Below are positions 18,800 through 29,956 of a DNA stretch of 59,930 nucleotides, piece after piece. The stretch covers positions 1 through 59,930 of the forward strand of contig JOKI01000027.1 in NCBI GenBank assembly GCA_000722615.1, in the 5' to 3' direction. Origin of the DNA: Pseudorhizobium pelagicum (GTDB taxonomy: Bacteria; Pseudomonadota; Alphaproteobacteria; Rhizobiales; Rhizobiaceae). The notes below the pieces were generated by a model. That model did not search any database. It was not told where the DNA came from and saw nothing but the letters and a program-made list of their open reading frames with translations. Position 1 is the stretch's first letter. Each line of letters opens with the position of its first letter. Made by a program: the position numbers and the translations under genes.

Positions 18800-18814
18800 T
18801 CACCGGGCCTTTTT
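18784..18814. terminator. Bidirectional intrinsic terminator between lpxB and gltA
   Basis: AAAAAGGCCCGGT (18784-18796) and ACCGGGCCTTTTT (18802-18814) are perfect 13-bp arms around the loop TGATC. A-run on one side and T-run on the other make it a terminator in both directions, ending the lpx operon and the convergent gltA transcript. The lpxB stop codon is inside the loop. Confidence 0.9.
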
Positions 18815-18834
18815 CTTGGCAGTTGGCTCGTCGC

Positions 18835-20124
18835 TTAGCGCTTCGAAACCGGAAGGTAGTCGCGCTGGGCTTCACCCGTGTAGAGCTGGCGCGGACGACC
18901 GATGCGCTGCTGCGGATCTTCGATCATCTCTGCCCACTGGGCGATCCAGCCGACGGTCCGGGCGAGCGCGAAGAGCACCGTGAACATGGTGGTCGGGAAG
19001 CCCATCGCCTTCAGCGTGATGCCCGAGTAGAAGTCGATGTTCGGGTAGAGCTTCTTCTCGATGAAGTACTCGTCGGTCAGCGCGATGCGCTCTAGCTCCA
19101 TGGCGACCTGCAGCAGCGGATCGTCCTTGTGGCCGAGCTCGTTCAGAACCTCATGCGTGGTCTTCTGCATGATCTTGGCGCGCGGATCGTAGTTCTTGTA
19201 GACCCGGTGGCCGAAGCCCATCAGACGGAACGGATCGTTCTTGTCCTTGGCGCGGGCGATGTATTCCGGGATGCGGTCGACGCTGCCGATTTCCGACAGC
19301 ATGTTGAGCGCGGCTTCGTTGGCGCCGCCGTGGGCAGGGCCCCAGAGGCAGGCGATGCCGGCCGCGATGCAGGCGAACGGATTGGCGCCGGACGAACCGG
19401 CAAGACGGACCGTCGAGGTGGAGGCGTTCTGCTCGTGGTCGGCGTGCAGGATGAAGATCCGGTCCATGGCACGCGCCAGAACCGGGTTCACCTTGTACTC
19501 TTCACATGGCACGGCAAAGCACATGCGCAGGAAGTTCGACGCATAGTCGAGATCGTTCTGCGGATACACGAACGGCTGGCCGATGTGGTACTTATAGGCC
19601 ATGGCGGCGATCGTCGGCATCTTGGCGATCATGCGCAGCGAAGCGACCATGCGCTGGTGCGGATCGGTGATGTCGGTGGAGTCGTGGTAGAAGGCCGACA
19701 GGGCGCCGACGCAACCGCACATCACGGCCATCGGGTGGGCGTCGCGGCGGAAGCCGGTGAAGAAGCGGCTCATCTGCTCATGCACCATGGTGTGGTGCGT
19801 CACGCGATGGTCGAAGTCCTTCTTCTGTGCTGCCGTCGGCAGTTCGCCGTAGAGAAGCAGGTAGCAGGTTTCCAGGAAGTCGCCGTGTTCGGCCAGCTGC
19901 TCGATCGGGTAGCCGCGGTGCAGAAGGATGCCTTCATCGCCATCGATGAAGGTGATCTTCGATTCGCAGGAGGCCGTCGACGTGAAGCCGGGGTCGTAGG
20001 TGAAAGCTCCGGTCTGCTTGTAAAGACTGCCGATGTCGACAACGTCCGGCCCCAGCGTGCCCGACTTGACGGTGAGATCGACTTGCTTGTCACCCAACAC
20101 CAGATTTGCGCTTCTATCCGTCAT
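18835..20124 (-). CDS. gltA: Citrate synthase (type II)
   Basis: Condenses acetyl-CoA and oxaloacetate to citrate, entry step of the TCA cycle (429 aa, hexameric Gram-negative type). [20 protein letters not shown] is the conserved N-terminal part. The catalytic residues lie in [20 protein letters not shown] (first His), [12 protein letters not shown] (second His) and the Asp of the later domain. A GGAGG ribosome site precedes the ATG at 20124, which I prefer over the longer reading. Single minus-strand gene, convergent with lpxB and divergent from comEC. Confidence 0.97.
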   Translation of the reverse strand: MTDRSANLVLGDKQVDLTVKSGTLGPDVVDIGSLYKQTGAFTYDPGFTSTASCESKITFIDGDEGILLHRGYPIEQLAEHGDFLETCYLLLYGELPTAAQKKDFDHRVTHHTMVHEQMSRFFTGFRRDAHPMAVMCGCVGALSAFYHDSTDITDPHQRMVASLRMIAKMPTIAAMAYKYHIGQPFVYPQNDLDYASNFLRMCFAVPCEEYKVNPVLARAMDRIFILHADHEQNASTSTVRLAGSSGANPFACIAAGIACLWGPAHGGANEAALNMLSEIGSVDRIPEYIARAKDKNDPFRLMGFGHRVYKNYDPRAKIMQKTTHEVLNELGHKDDPLLQVAMELERIALTDEYFIEKKLYPNIDFYSGITLKAMGFPTTMFTVLFALARTVGWIAQWAEMIEDPQQRIGRPRQLYTGEAQRDYLPVSKR

Positions 20125-20396
20125 GTGATCCTCCAACCTGTTGGCGGCGTGGCGTCCCAAAACGCCACAAGAAATAAGCGTATCGTGTAGCTATATGATC
20201 CGGCGCCTGCTGCCAAGCACTGCTGATGTCTAATTGTGCACTGCCGAAATCACTTCTGCCTCCCATGCTGGAATGGGGTTAAGAAACAGTCATTATGCGG
20301 TCCGCCAGAGTGCTTCGGGCAGCCCGACACATGCGCGGGTTGCATTTTTTCGCTGGCGGTTGCATGCTTCGAAGCTGTCGCCGGGACGGGCCGCCG

Positions 20397-22898
20397 ATGC
20401 CGCAGGAAAGCGTGCTTCTCGAGAACTGGGAGGCGGACGAGGCGCCCTCGCTCCGCGAGGCAAACGGCTTGCTTCCGGTTCCTCAGGCACCCGCCACGGA
20501 CCTGGCGGATACGCAGCTGGATGGCGTCGACCGATGGGCAGCCACTCGCAAGCGCTGGCGTGTGGATCTCGCCCGCGACCGGTTCGTCCTGCGCCTCACA
20601 GCCATGGTCGAGGAGGAGAGAGCCCATGGGCACATGTTCCTCTTCTGCCCGGTGCTGATCGGCATCGGCGCGATGGGCTGGTTCTCCTCTCCCGTCGATC
20701 CGCCCGCCGTCGCCATCCTGGCGTGCCTCGGGGTGTTCACGCTCGTCGTCATCATCGCCAGGGCGCGATCGGGTATCCTCCCGCTCGTCCCGCTGACGCT
20801 GGCACTGCTTCTGGCGGGGGCCGGGCTGGCGCAGGTGGAGACCTGGCGCCGGTCGACCCTGCTTCTCGACTCGCCCGTGACGACCCTGGTGACGGGCGAG
20901 GTAGAACGGCGGGAGGCCGCAGGACCGCGACGGTGGCGCTACATCATCCGGCTCGCCGCCACGGCGGACCCGGTGATCCGCCGCCCGCCCGAGCAGGTCG
21001 TGCTGCTGGCGCGCTCCCGGCATGTCCCGTTCGAGGCAGGAGAATGGATCAGCGGTCGGGCGCGCCTGTCGCCGCCCTCAGGTCCGGCGCTGCCGGGCCT
21101 CAACGATTTCGCCTTCAGCGCCTATTTCGACGGCATCGGCGCCGTCGGCTTCTTCTATGGCGCACCCGTCCGGTCCGCGGAGCCGCAGCTTCCTGCAGGC
21201 GCATCGGCAGGCGGGCTGGAGCGGCGCATCTTTGCCCTTCGCGGCGCGATCGCCGAGCGCATCCGGGCGATCGTGCCGGGAGATGCCGGCGCCTTCGCGG
21301 CCGCCATTGTCACCGATGAGAGACGCGCGATCTCGCAGGAGACGACGGAGGCGCTGCGTATCTCCGGCCTTGCCCATATCGTCGCCATCTCCGGCCTCAA
21401 CATGGCGCTCGCCGCCGGCATCTTCTTCGTCGGGTTGCGGACGGTCCTGGGCTGGTTTACCGGCTTCGCGCAGGCCTGGCCGGTCAAGAAGATCGCGGCT
21501 TTCGGCGCGCTGCTGATGGCGACCGCCTATTACCTGATCTCGGGTTTCGCCATCTCGGCGGAACGCGCCTATCTGATGATGTCGGTGATGCTGATCGCCG
21601 TCTTCTTCGACCGGATGGCGATCAGCCTGCGCAATGTCGCCATCTCCGCGCTGGTGATCCTCGCCATGTCGCCCTCGGAGATCCTGGGGCCGAGTTTCCA
21701 GATGTCCTTTGCCGCAACGGTCGCGCTGGTTGCCGGCTATGCGGTCTGGAGCCGGCGGGCAGCCGACGCCGAGGCGACGTTCTTTCCGCCGCTCAAGGGG
21801 CATTGGGCCGCCGCCACGACCGGCTGGCATTTCATGGCCGGCATTTTCGTCACCTCCCTGATCGGCGGACTGTCCACGGCCATCTACTCCATGGAGCACT
21901 TCCACCGCCTGGCGGGCTACGGCCTGGCGGCAAACCTCGCCGTGATGCCGATCATCTCCTTCATCGTGATGCCGGCCGGTCTCGTCGGCATGCTGCTGAT
22001 GCCCTTCGGGCTGGACGCTCCCTTCCTGACGCTGATGGGCCACGGTCTTGCCGCGGTGATTGCCGTGGCAAACCACGTGGCCGCCTGGGGCGGCGACGTC
22101 CCCGTCGGCCGCCAGCACCCCTGGTTCCTGGCAATCGCATCGGCCGGTTTCCTGCTGCTGGCGCTGCTGCGCACGCGTTTGCGGCTCCTTGGCCTGCCGC
22201 TTCTGGTGCTGGCCTTCCTGCTGAGCTGGCACGAGCAGCGAAAGCCCCCGGCCGATCTTCTGGTGGCGGAGGACGGTGCCCTCGTGGCGCTTCTCGGGCC
22301 GGTAATCGCCACCAACCGTGCCCGCCCGCCGGACTTCATCTTCGATCAATGGCAGCGGGCGCTGCGGCTGGAACAGCCGCTTGCGCCGAAGGTGTCACCA
22401 TCCGGAGATATCGCGGCGATTTTGGTCAGTGACCCTCCCGACCGGCTGCCCCTGGATCCGGATCAGCTGGCACAGGTCCGCACAGCGATGCGCGAGATGG
22501 CCCGGGCGGCGGACGAGAAGAGGGGGATCTTCCACTGCCTGCCGAAAGCCTGGTGTCTGGCCGTGACGACCGAGGGAGCTTTGGTTGCGGTCATGGACGA
22601 CGGCCGGCTCACCGGCATCGGCTGCGACGTGGCAGCCGTGGTCGTCGCGCCCCGCGCCCGCTTCGACGAATGCCGCTCCGGGGCCTTCCTGATCAGCGGC
22701 AGGACACTGCGAAAGACAGGTGCTCTGGAGATCCGCCTGAACGGAAGCCGTGAGCCGGGCCGCTGGCACGCAACCGCGGCGATGAGCGGCAGCGACCGTC
22801 CCTGGAACCGCCATCGCCACTACGATTGGCGCAGCGACAGCTTCGACGCAACGGTGCCGGAATCGGTCTCGGCGCTGCTCAGTGGTAGCGGCGGATGA
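20397..22898 (+). CDS. comEC: ComEC/Rec2-family membrane protein
   Basis: Polytopic inner-membrane protein of the DNA-uptake channel family (833 aa). Two early hydrophobic helices (about 80-150) are followed by a DUF4131-like soluble part. The Competence domain follows, with [20 protein letters not shown] and about eight membrane helices to about residue 610. The C-terminal third is a degenerate region without the HxHxDH metal site of full ComEC proteins, as in many alphaproteobacteria. The start is uncertain: ATGs at 20295, 20364 and 20397 are in frame; 20397 gives the most protein-like N-terminus. Its last 20 bases overlap the convergent lexA. Confidence 0.85.
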   Translation: MPQESVLLENWEADEAPSLREANGLLPVPQAPATDLADTQLDGVDRWAATRKRWRVDLARDRFVLRLTAMVEEERAHGHMFLFCPVLIGIGAMGWFSSPVDPPAVAILACLGVFTLVVIIARARSGILPLVPLTLALLLAGAGLAQVETWRRSTLLLDSPVTTLVTGEVERREAAGPRRWRYIIRLAATADPVIRRPPEQVVLLARSRHVPFEAGEWISGRARLSPPSGPALPGLNDFAFSAYFDGIGAVGFFYGAPVRSAEPQLPAGASAGGLERRIFALRGAIAERIRAIVPGDAGAFAAAIVTDERRAISQETTEALRISGLAHIVAISGLNMALAAGIFFVGLRTVLGWFTGFAQAWPVKKIAAFGALLMATAYYLISGFAISAERAYLMMSVMLIAVFFDRMAISLRNVAISALVILAMSPSEILGPSFQMSFAATVALVAGYAVWSRRAADAEATFFPPLKGHWAAATTGWHFMAGIFVTSLIGGLSTAIYSMEHFHRLAGYGLAANLAVMPIISFIVMPAGLVGMLLMPFGLDAPFLTLMGHGLAAVIAVANHVAAWGGDVPVGRQHPWFLAIASAGFLLLALLRTRLRLLGLPLLVLAFLLSWHEQRKPPADLLVAEDGALVALLGPVIATNRARPPDFIFDQWQRALRLEQPLAPKVSPSGDIAAILVSDPPDRLPLDPDQLAQVRTAMREMARAADEKRGIFHCLPKAWCLAVTTEGALVAVMDDGRLTGIGCDVAAVVVAPRARFDECRSGAFLISGRTLRKTGALEIRLNGSREPGRWHATAAMSGSDRPWNRHRHYDWRSDSFDATVPESVSALLSGSGG

Positions 22899-23595
22899 GG
22901 CCGACGAGCTTGCCCTGAACCTTGACGCGGTCCGCCGGCAGGATGCGGGTTTCGTAAGCCGGGTTGGCGGCTTCCAGCGCGATCGAGGCGCCGCGACGGC
23001 GAAAGCGCTTCAGCGTGGCTTCCTCGTCGTCCACCAGGGCCACGACGATGTCGCCGGGTCCGGCCGTCTGGCCGTTGCGGATGATGACCGTGTCGCCGTC
23101 GAGGATGCCGGCCTCGATCATCGAATCGCCCTTCACCTCCAGCGCGTAATGTTCGCCCGGTCCCAGCATCTCGATCGGAACGGAAATATCGTGGGTATTG
23201 TTCTGGATGGCCGAGATCGGCACGCCGGCGGCGATGCGCCCCATCACCGGAACGGTCGCACTGCCGCTCTCGTCGTTGGCGGCGCGCGCCGCAGGGGCGG
23301 GTGCCGGCTTCGTCTTGCCGAGGCTGCCCTCGATGACGCTCGGCGAGAAGCCGCGACGCGGTTGCAGGCTGCTGCTGTAGGCTTCCGGCAGCTTGATCAC
23401 CTCCAGCGCCCGGGCCCGGTTGGGCAGGCGGCGGATGAAGCCGCGCTCCTCGAGCGCCGTGATCAGCCGGTGGATGCCGGATTTCGAGGCCAGGTCCAGC
23501 GCATCCTTCATCTCGTCGAAGGAGGGCGGTACGCCCGATTCCTTCATCCGTTCGTGAATGAAGAGAAGCAGTTCCTGCTGTTTGCGCGTGAGCAT
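22879..23595 (-). CDS. lexA: LexA repressor
   Basis: SOS repressor that cuts itself when RecA filaments form (238 aa). The N-terminal winged helix reads [20 protein letters not shown], then [20 protein letters not shown]. The self-cleavage bond is A123-G124 in GRIAAGVPI. The catalytic dyad is S158 (GDSMIEAGI) and K196 (ATLKRF). A 10- to 15-residue Ala/Pro-rich linker joins the domains. I start at 23595 because upstream codons overlap the SOS box. The gene is autoregulated by the GTTC-N7-GTTC site 45 bases upstream. It ends inside the convergent comEC. Confidence 0.97.
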   Translation of the reverse strand: MLTRKQQELLLFIHERMKESGVPPSFDEMKDALDLASKSGIHRLITALEERGFIRRLPNRARALEVIKLPEAYSSSLQPRRGFSPSVIEGSLGKTKPAPAPAARAANDESGSATVPVMGRIAAGVPISAIQNNTHDISVPIEMLGPGEHYALEVKGDSMIEAGILDGDTVIIRNGQTAGPGDIVVALVDDEEATLKRFRRRGASIALEAANPAYETRILPADRVKVQGKLVGLIRRYH

Positions 23596-23639
23596 CGTGG
23601 CCCCTTCGGTGTGAAACAAATACGGAACAGACTGTATCT

Positions 23640-23654
23640 GTTCCACATGTGTTC
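23640..23654. promoter_or_regulatory. SOS box (alphaproteobacterial LexA site)
   Basis: GTTC (23640-23643), CACATGT, GTTC (23651-23654) exactly fits the direct-repeat GTTC-N7-GTTC recognised by alphaproteobacterial LexA. It lies 45 bases upstream of lexA and about 97 bases upstream of the divergent glyoxalase-like gene. A second half-site pair, GAAC at 23624 and GTTC at 23640, sits next to it in inverted arrangement. Confidence 0.85.
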
Positions 23655-23750
23655 CGCAAGGGTCAAAATTTCCGCCGAATTGCGCAGACGCCCCTTCCGG
23701 AAGACGGCATAGCACGCTCTCATGAGGTCCGTATCCTGAGAGGAACATTG

Positions 23751-24620
23751 ATGAACATCCGCAGCATCGATCACCTGGTCCTGCCCGTTTCCGGGCTGCC
23801 GCAGGCGCGCGCAGCGCTCCAGCGCCTGGGCTTCACGGTCGCCCCGGATGCCCGCCATCCGTTCGGGACCGAAAACGCCTGCGTGTTCCTGGAGGACGGC
23901 GCCTATCTGGAGCCGCTCGCCGTCGCCGACCGCGCGACCTACGACCGGTCGTCCGACACCGGCAATGTCTTCACCGCCCGCGACCGGCAGGTGCGCCGCA
24001 TCTTGCCCGATGTCGGATTGTCCGCCGTCGTGCTGGCAACCGCTGATGCCGTCGCGGAAGATGCCGGCTATCGTTCGGAGGGCGTATCTGCCGGAGAGAT
24101 CCTGGAGTTTTCCCGCAAGCTCGCGCTTCCCGAGGGTGGAGAGGTTACCGCGAGCTTTCGACTGGCCTTTGCCGCCGATGAGCGTTCGCCGGCTTTCTTC
24201 CTGTTCTCCTGCCAGCGGATCAACGCGCTCCCCCGGGATATCGGCGCCCTGGCGCGCCATGCCAACAGCGTCTCGGGCCTGCGGGAAATCGTGCTGGCTG
24301 CGGCTCGACCGGCGGAAGAGTGTCACCTCCTGGAGACGGTGCTGGCGGCGCAGGGTGTGCACCCGGGCGATTCCATCGTGTTCCAAACCCGCAACGGCAT
24401 TCTGCGGGTCATCGAGGACCAGACGCCGCCCGGCGCTTCCTCGTCCAACCGGGGCGCGATACCCGGCCTGCGCGGGCATTCGGTGGTCTTTGCCGTCGCC
24501 GATCTCGCCGTGACAGAGGCGGTCCTTGCTGCTAATGACGTGCCGTTCCTGCGCCGGGACAACCGTCTGATCGTGGCGGAGGCCACCGGGCAGAAAGTGG
24601 TATTTGCCTTCGAGGAGTGA
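23751..24620 (+). CDS. VOC (glyoxalase-like) family protein
   Basis: Protein of 289 aa with two diverged vicinal-oxygen-chelate modules, probably Glyoxalase_3-like (PF13468). The N-terminal module has [20 protein letters not shown], a metal-ligand-like His at the usual place, and [16 protein letters not shown]. The C-terminal module has [19 protein letters not shown]. Substrate unknown; VOC proteins range from lactoylglutathione lyases to ring-cleaving dioxygenases. It begins downstream of the lexA SOS box on the opposite strand and ends 4 bases before kdsA, so it may be co-transcribed with kdsA. The ATG at 23751 is behind AGAGGAA. Confidence 0.75.
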   Translation: MNIRSIDHLVLPVSGLPQARAALQRLGFTVAPDARHPFGTENACVFLEDGAYLEPLAVADRATYDRSSDTGNVFTARDRQVRRILPDVGLSAVVLATADAVAEDAGYRSEGVSAGEILEFSRKLALPEGGEVTASFRLAFAADERSPAFFLFSCQRINALPRDIGALARHANSVSGLREIVLAAARPAEECHLLETVLAAQGVHPGDSIVFQTRNGILRVIEDQTPPGASSSNRGAIPGLRGHSVVFAVADLAVTEAVLAANDVPFLRRDNRLIVAEATGQKVVFAFEE

Positions 24621-24624
24621 TGCG

Positions 24625-25473
24625 ATGGACGTGAGCCCGAATTCTGAGGTCTATGCGGGCGAGGGCGCCGGCCGTGTGCTCTTCTCGCAGACGGCACGCT
24701 TTTCCCTGATTGCCGGCCCCTGCCAGATGGAGAGCCGCGACCATGCCTTCATGGTCGCCGGCGTGCTCAAGGAACTCTGCGGCAAGCTCGGCATCGGGCT
24801 GGTCTACAAGTCGTCCTACGACAAGGCGAACCGCACCTCCATCTCCGGCAAGCGCGGCATCGGCCTGGAGAAGGCGATGGAAGTCTTCGCCGACCTGAAG
24901 ACGGAGTTCGGCTTCCCGGTTCTCACCGACATCCACACCGAGGAACAGTGCGCGCTGGTGGCGCCGACGGTCGACATCCTGCAGATCCCCGCCTTCCTCT
25001 GCCGCCAGACCGATCTCCTGATCGCCGCCGCAAAGACGGGCCGCGTCATCAACGTCAAGAAGGGCCAGTTTCTCGCCCCCTGGGACATGAAGAACGTGCA
25101 GTCGAAGTTCCTGGCCAGCGGCAATCCGAACGTGCTTCTTTGCGAGCGCGGCGCGTCCTTCGGCTACAACACGCTGGTCTCCGACATGCGCTCGCTGCCG
25201 ACTATGGCGGCCATGGGCTCGCCGGTCATCTTCGATGCGACTCACTCGGTGCAGCAGCCGGGCGGCCAGGGCGGCTCGACCGGCGGCCAGCGTGAGTTCG
25301 TCGAGACGCTGGCGCGGGCGGCCGTCGCCGTCGGCGTCGCCGGCCTCTTCATCGAGACCCACGAAGATCCCGACAATGCCCCCTCGGACGGGCCGAACAT
25401 GGTGCATCTGAAGGATATGCCGCGGCTGCTGGAAAAGCTGCTCGCCTTCGACGCCGTCAGCAAATCCGCCTGA
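24625..25473 (+). CDS. kdsA: KDO-8-phosphate synthase
   Basis: Condenses arabinose 5-phosphate and phosphoenolpyruvate to 3-deoxy-D-manno-octulosonate 8-phosphate, the precursor of the KDO sugar in lipopolysaccharide (282 aa). [35 protein letters not shown] and [20 protein letters not shown] are standard motifs. The N-terminal Cys (AGPC) is a metal ligand, which suggests the metal-dependent class; this is an inference from one residue. A GAGGAG ribosome site precedes 24625. It is coupled to the upstream VOC gene and followed by eno. Confidence 0.95.
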   Translation: MDVSPNSEVYAGEGAGRVLFSQTARFSLIAGPCQMESRDHAFMVAGVLKELCGKLGIGLVYKSSYDKANRTSISGKRGIGLEKAMEVFADLKTEFGFPVLTDIHTEEQCALVAPTVDILQIPAFLCRQTDLLIAAAKTGRVINVKKGQFLAPWDMKNVQSKFLASGNPNVLLCERGASFGYNTLVSDMRSLPTMAAMGSPVIFDATHSVQQPGGQGGSTGGQREFVETLARAAVAVGVAGLFIETHEDPDNAPSDGPNMVHLKDMPRLLEKLLAFDAVSKSA

Positions 25474-25505
25474 TCGCGGATTGGCGCCGAGATTGTAATT
25501 TGCCT

Positions 25506-26841
<1,336 letters not shown>

Positions 26842-26870
26842 TACGCCGCCTCGCGGCCTCCACGTTTTTG

Positions 26871-26893
26871 AAAGCCCGGCTTGTCCGGGCTTT
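26871..26893 (+). terminator. Intrinsic terminator after eno
   Basis: AAAGCCCGG (26871-26879), loop CTTGT, CCGGGCTTT (26885-26893) then one more T. A perfect 9-bp stem ending in a short U-run, placed right after eno. Confidence 0.85.
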
Positions 26894-26980
26894 TCTGCAT
26901 CCAGCGCAGGGTCAACGATTGCTTAAGCAAGTTCTGGCAGTTTGAGGCATTCGTAATGCGTTGCAGGATGTCGCTCGGGT

Positions 26981-27298
26981 ATGTGGACCAAGCATCACAA
27001 AGAAAGAAAACTGGGCCGTTTCGTCCTTCCGCTCATCACTGTCGCCTTCCTCTCCTATTTCGGCTACCATTCGCTCAACGGAGACCTGGGACTCGTGGCG
27101 ACGGAGAAGTTCGAGCGCCAGCGACTGGAGCGCGTGGCGGAGCTGGGTCAGCTGACGGAGAGGCGCCGCGAGCTGGAGCGCCAGGTTCAGCTTCTGAGCG
27201 ACGGCTCCCTCGAAAAGGACATGCTGGACGAGATCGCCCGCTACCAGCTGAATGTGTCGCGTGACAACGAAATCGTCATATTCAACAACTACTTCTAG
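26981..27298 (+). CDS. ftsB: FtsB/DivIC-like septum formation initiator
   Basis: Small bitopic membrane protein of the divisome that works with FtsL and FtsQ (105 aa). A short basic cytoplasmic tail (KHHKERKLGR) is followed by one membrane helix (about 14-30, FVLPLITVAFLSYFGYHSL). A coiled coil of Arg/Glu heptads comes next (about 45-75, RLERVAELGQLTERRRELER), then a short conserved tail with LLSDGSLEKDMLDEIARYQL. The family is short and variable, so the call rests on topology and position after eno, where ftsB is found in most proteobacteria. Confidence 0.85.
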   Translation: MWTKHHKERKLGRFVLPLITVAFLSYFGYHSLNGDLGLVATEKFERQRLERVAELGQLTERRRELERQVQLLSDGSLEKDMLDEIARYQLNVSRDNEIVIFNNYF

Positions 27299-27342
27299 AT
27301 TAACTTGATCTAGGTTAATCTATTTTTCATTAATGATATCAT
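27298..27342. promoter_or_regulatory. AT-rich palindromes upstream of pdhA
   Basis: GATTAAC/GTTAATC (27298-27304 and 27314-27320) form a perfect 7-bp inverted repeat with a 9-base spacer, starting at the ftsB stop. ATGATATCAT (27333-27342) is a 10-base palindrome just beyond. The region is unusually AT-rich for this genome. It is about 110-150 bases before pdhA and is a good candidate for an operator of the pyruvate dehydrogenase operon; no known site is recognised. Confidence 0.45.
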
Positions 27343-27448
27343 CGGGTTGTACCGAATGTGTGCCATGCATTTATGGCATTGCTGGGGTGCTGTTTCTTCC
27401 CTATGGTAGCGCTCAGAAATGACACATGCAGCACAGAGGGAGGGATCA

Positions 27449-28495
27449 ATGGCGCCGAACAAGACCGCGTCTGCATCCGGCCGCAAATCCGCGGCAAAGC
27501 CTGCACGAAAAGACTTCAACGGCGGCACCTACGCCGAATTCGACAAGGACCAGGAGATCAAGGCCTACCGCGACATGCTGCTCATCCGGCGTTTCGAGGA
27601 AAAGGCCGGCCAGCTCTATGGCATGGGCTTCATCGGCGGCTTCTGTCACCTCTACATCGGACAGGAAGCGGTCGTCGTCGGCATGCAGATGTCGCTGAAG
27701 GAAGGCGATCAGGTGATCACCGGCTATCGCGACCACGGTCACATGCTGGCCACCGGCATGAGCGCCCGTGGCGTCATGGCCGAGTTGACGGGGCGCCGGG
27801 GCGGCTATTCCAAGGGGAAGGGCGGCTCCATGCACATGTTCTCCAAGGAAAAGCAGTTCTACGGCGGCCACGGCATCGTCGGTGCCCAGGTTTCGCTCGG
27901 CACCGGTCTTGCCTTTGCCAACAAGTACCGCGGCAATGACAGCGTCTCCACCGCCTACTTCGGCGACGGCGCGGCCAACCAGGGCCAGGTCTACGAAAGC
28001 TTCAACATGGCGCAGCTCTGGAAGCTGCCGATCGTCTACGTGATCGAGAACAACCGCTACGCCATGGGTACCTCCGTGTCGCGCGCCTCGGCCCAGACCG
28101 ATTTCTCGCAGCGCGGCGCCTCCTTCGGTATTCCCGGCTTCCAGGTCGACGGCATGGATGTCCGCGCCGTCAAGGCGGCCGGTGACGAGGCGGTCGAACA
28201 CTGCCGGTCCGGCAAGGGCCCGGTCATCCTCGAGATGCTGACCTACCGCTACCGCGGCCACTCCATGTCCGACCCGGCGAAATATCGCTCCAAGGACGAA
28301 GTGCAGAAGATGCGTTCGGAACACGACCCGATCGAGCAGGTGAAGATCCGCCTGATGGACAAGGGCTGGGCGACGGAAGAGCAGTTGAAGGCGATGGACA
28401 AGGATGTCCGCGACATCGTCTCCGACTCGGCCGACTTCGCGCAGTCCGATCCGGAGCCGGATACCTCCGAGCTCTACACCGACATTCTGCTCTGA
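27449..28495 (+). CDS. pdhA: Pyruvate dehydrogenase E1 component, alpha subunit
   Basis: With PdhB forms the heterotetrameric E1 that decarboxylates pyruvate on thiamine diphosphate and acetylates the E2 lipoyl arm (348 aa). LLIRRFEEKAGQLYGMG opens the fold. GDGAANQGQVYESFNMAQLW (from residue 172) through ENNRYAMGT is the thiamine-diphosphate motif. YRYRGHSMSDPAKYRSK is the region with the conserved regulatory-loop serines. The N-terminus (about 20 residues, Ala/Lys-rich) is a typical alphaproteobacterial extension. I start at 27449 behind GAGGGAGGG. First gene of the pdh operon; 18 bases before pdhB. Confidence 0.97.
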   Translation: MAPNKTASASGRKSAAKPARKDFNGGTYAEFDKDQEIKAYRDMLLIRRFEEKAGQLYGMGFIGGFCHLYIGQEAVVVGMQMSLKEGDQVITGYRDHGHMLATGMSARGVMAELTGRRGGYSKGKGGSMHMFSKEKQFYGGHGIVGAQVSLGTGLAFANKYRGNDSVSTAYFGDGAANQGQVYESFNMAQLWKLPIVYVIENNRYAMGTSVSRASAQTDFSQRGASFGIPGFQVDGMDVRAVKAAGDEAVEHCRSGKGPVILEMLTYRYRGHSMSDPAKYRSKDEVQKMRSEHDPIEQVKIRLMDKGWATEEQLKAMDKDVRDIVSDSADFAQSDPEPDTSELYTDILL

Positions 28496-28513
28496 TCAGG
28501 GGAGGGACACCCA

Positions 28514-29944
28514 ATGCCAATCGATATCCTCATGCCCGCCCTTTCCCCGACCATGGAAGAAGGCACCCTTAGCAAATGGCTGAAGAAGGAGGGCGACACC
28601 GTCACCTCCGGCGACGTCATTGCCGAGATCGAAACCGACAAGGCGACGATGGAAGTCGAAGCCGTCGATGAAGGCGTGATCGGCAAGCTGCTGATCGAGG
28701 CCGGCACCGAGAACGTCAAGGTCAACACGCCGATCGCCGTCCTGCTGCAGGAAGGCGAAAGCGCCGACGCCATGTCTGCGGAAAAGCCGGCCCAGCCGGA
28801 AGCGCCGAAGGCCAACGCCGACACCCCGGCCGCCACCTCGGATGCCGCCGGCGGCAAGGCCCGCGAAGCCAAGGACGAGCCCGCCTCTTCCGCCGACAGC
28901 AAGGTGCCTGCCGCGCCCAAGGTCGATGTCGCTGCCGATCCAGACATCCCGGAAGGCACCGAGATGGTATCCACCACGGTGCGCGAAGCACTGCGCGATG
29001 CCATGGCCGAAGAAATGCGCCGCGACGAGAGCGTCTTCGTCATGGGCGAGGAAGTCGCCGAATACCAGGGTGCCTACAAGGTCACCCAGGGACTGCTGCA
29101 GGAGTTCGGCGCCCGCCGCGTCGTCGACACGCCGATCACTGAGCACGGCTTTGCCGGCGTCGGCGTCGGTGCGGCCATGTCGGGCCTTCGCCCGATCGTC
29201 GAGTTCATGACGTTCAACTTCGCCATGCAGGCGATCGACCAGATCATCAACTCGGCCGCCAAGACGCTCTATATGTCCGGTGGCCAGATGGGTGCGCCCA
29301 TGGTGTTCCGCGGTCCCAATGGTGCTGCTGCCCGCGTCGGCGCCCAGCACAGCCAGGACTATGCCGCCTGGTACTCCAGCATTCCGGGCCTCAAGGTCGT
29401 CATGCCGTACACGGCAGCCGACGCCAAGGGCCTGTTGAAGGCGGCGATCCGCGATCCGAACCCGGTCATCTTCCTGGAAAACGAAATCCTCTACGGCCAG
29501 TCCTTCGACGTGCCGAAGATGGATGACTTCGTCCTGCCGATCGGCAAGGCGCGCATCCACAAGACCGGCAAGGACGTCACCATCGTCTCCTTCGGCATCG
29601 GCATGACCTACGCCACCAAGGCGATGGCCGAGCTCGAGAAGGACGGCATCGACGTCGAACTGATCGATCTGCGCACGCTGCGCCCGATGGATCTGCCGAC
29701 GGTGATCGAATCGGTGAAGAAGACCGGTCGCCTCGTCACCGTCGAGGAAGGCTACCCGCAGAACTCGGTCGGCACCGAAATCGCCACCCGCGTCATGCAG
29801 CAGGCCTTCGACTATCTCGACGCGCCGATCCTGACGATTGCCGGCAAGGACGTTCCGATGCCCTATGCCGCCAACCTCGAGAAGCTGGCTCTGCCGACCG
29901 TCGGCGAGGTCGTGCAGGCGGTGAAGACCGTCTGCTACAAGTAA
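28514..29944 (+). CDS. pdhB: Pyruvate dehydrogenase E1 component, beta subunit with N-terminal lipoyl domain
   Basis: Beta subunit of E1 (476 aa), about 140 residues longer than an isolated beta subunit. Residues 1-80 are a complete lipoyl domain, with the modified Lys in [16 protein letters not shown]. An Ala/Pro/Glu-rich linker follows (about 82-140). The transketolase-type beta domain begins at [13 protein letters not shown], with the conserved [16 protein letters not shown] and [21 protein letters not shown] lipoyl domain on E1 beta is known in Rhizobium-type complexes and adds extra swinging arms. Lies between pdhA and a small unknown gene. Confidence 0.96.
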   Translation: MPIDILMPALSPTMEEGTLSKWLKKEGDTVTSGDVIAEIETDKATMEVEAVDEGVIGKLLIEAGTENVKVNTPIAVLLQEGESADAMSAEKPAQPEAPKANADTPAATSDAAGGKAREAKDEPASSADSKVPAAPKVDVAADPDIPEGTEMVSTTVREALRDAMAEEMRRDESVFVMGEEVAEYQGAYKVTQGLLQEFGARRVVDTPITEHGFAGVGVGAAMSGLRPIVEFMTFNFAMQAIDQIINSAAKTLYMSGGQMGAPMVFRGPNGAAARVGAQHSQDYAAWYSSIPGLKVVMPYTAADAKGLLKAAIRDPNPVIFLENEILYGQSFDVPKMDDFVLPIGKARIHKTGKDVTIVSFGIGMTYATKAMAELEKDGIDVELIDLRTLRPMDLPTVIESVKKTGRLVTVEEGYPQNSVGTEIATRVMQQAFDYLDAPILTIAGKDVPMPYAANLEKLALPTVGEVVQAVKTVCYK

Positions 29945-29956
29945 GGGATCTGGCTG

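Noticed and set aside
27333..27342. ATGATATCAT before pdhA as a second toxin-antitoxin operator
   Set aside because: It shares ATGATATCA with the operator at 1691-1728, but only the AT-rich core matches. No antitoxin gene is near, so shared use is unlikely.
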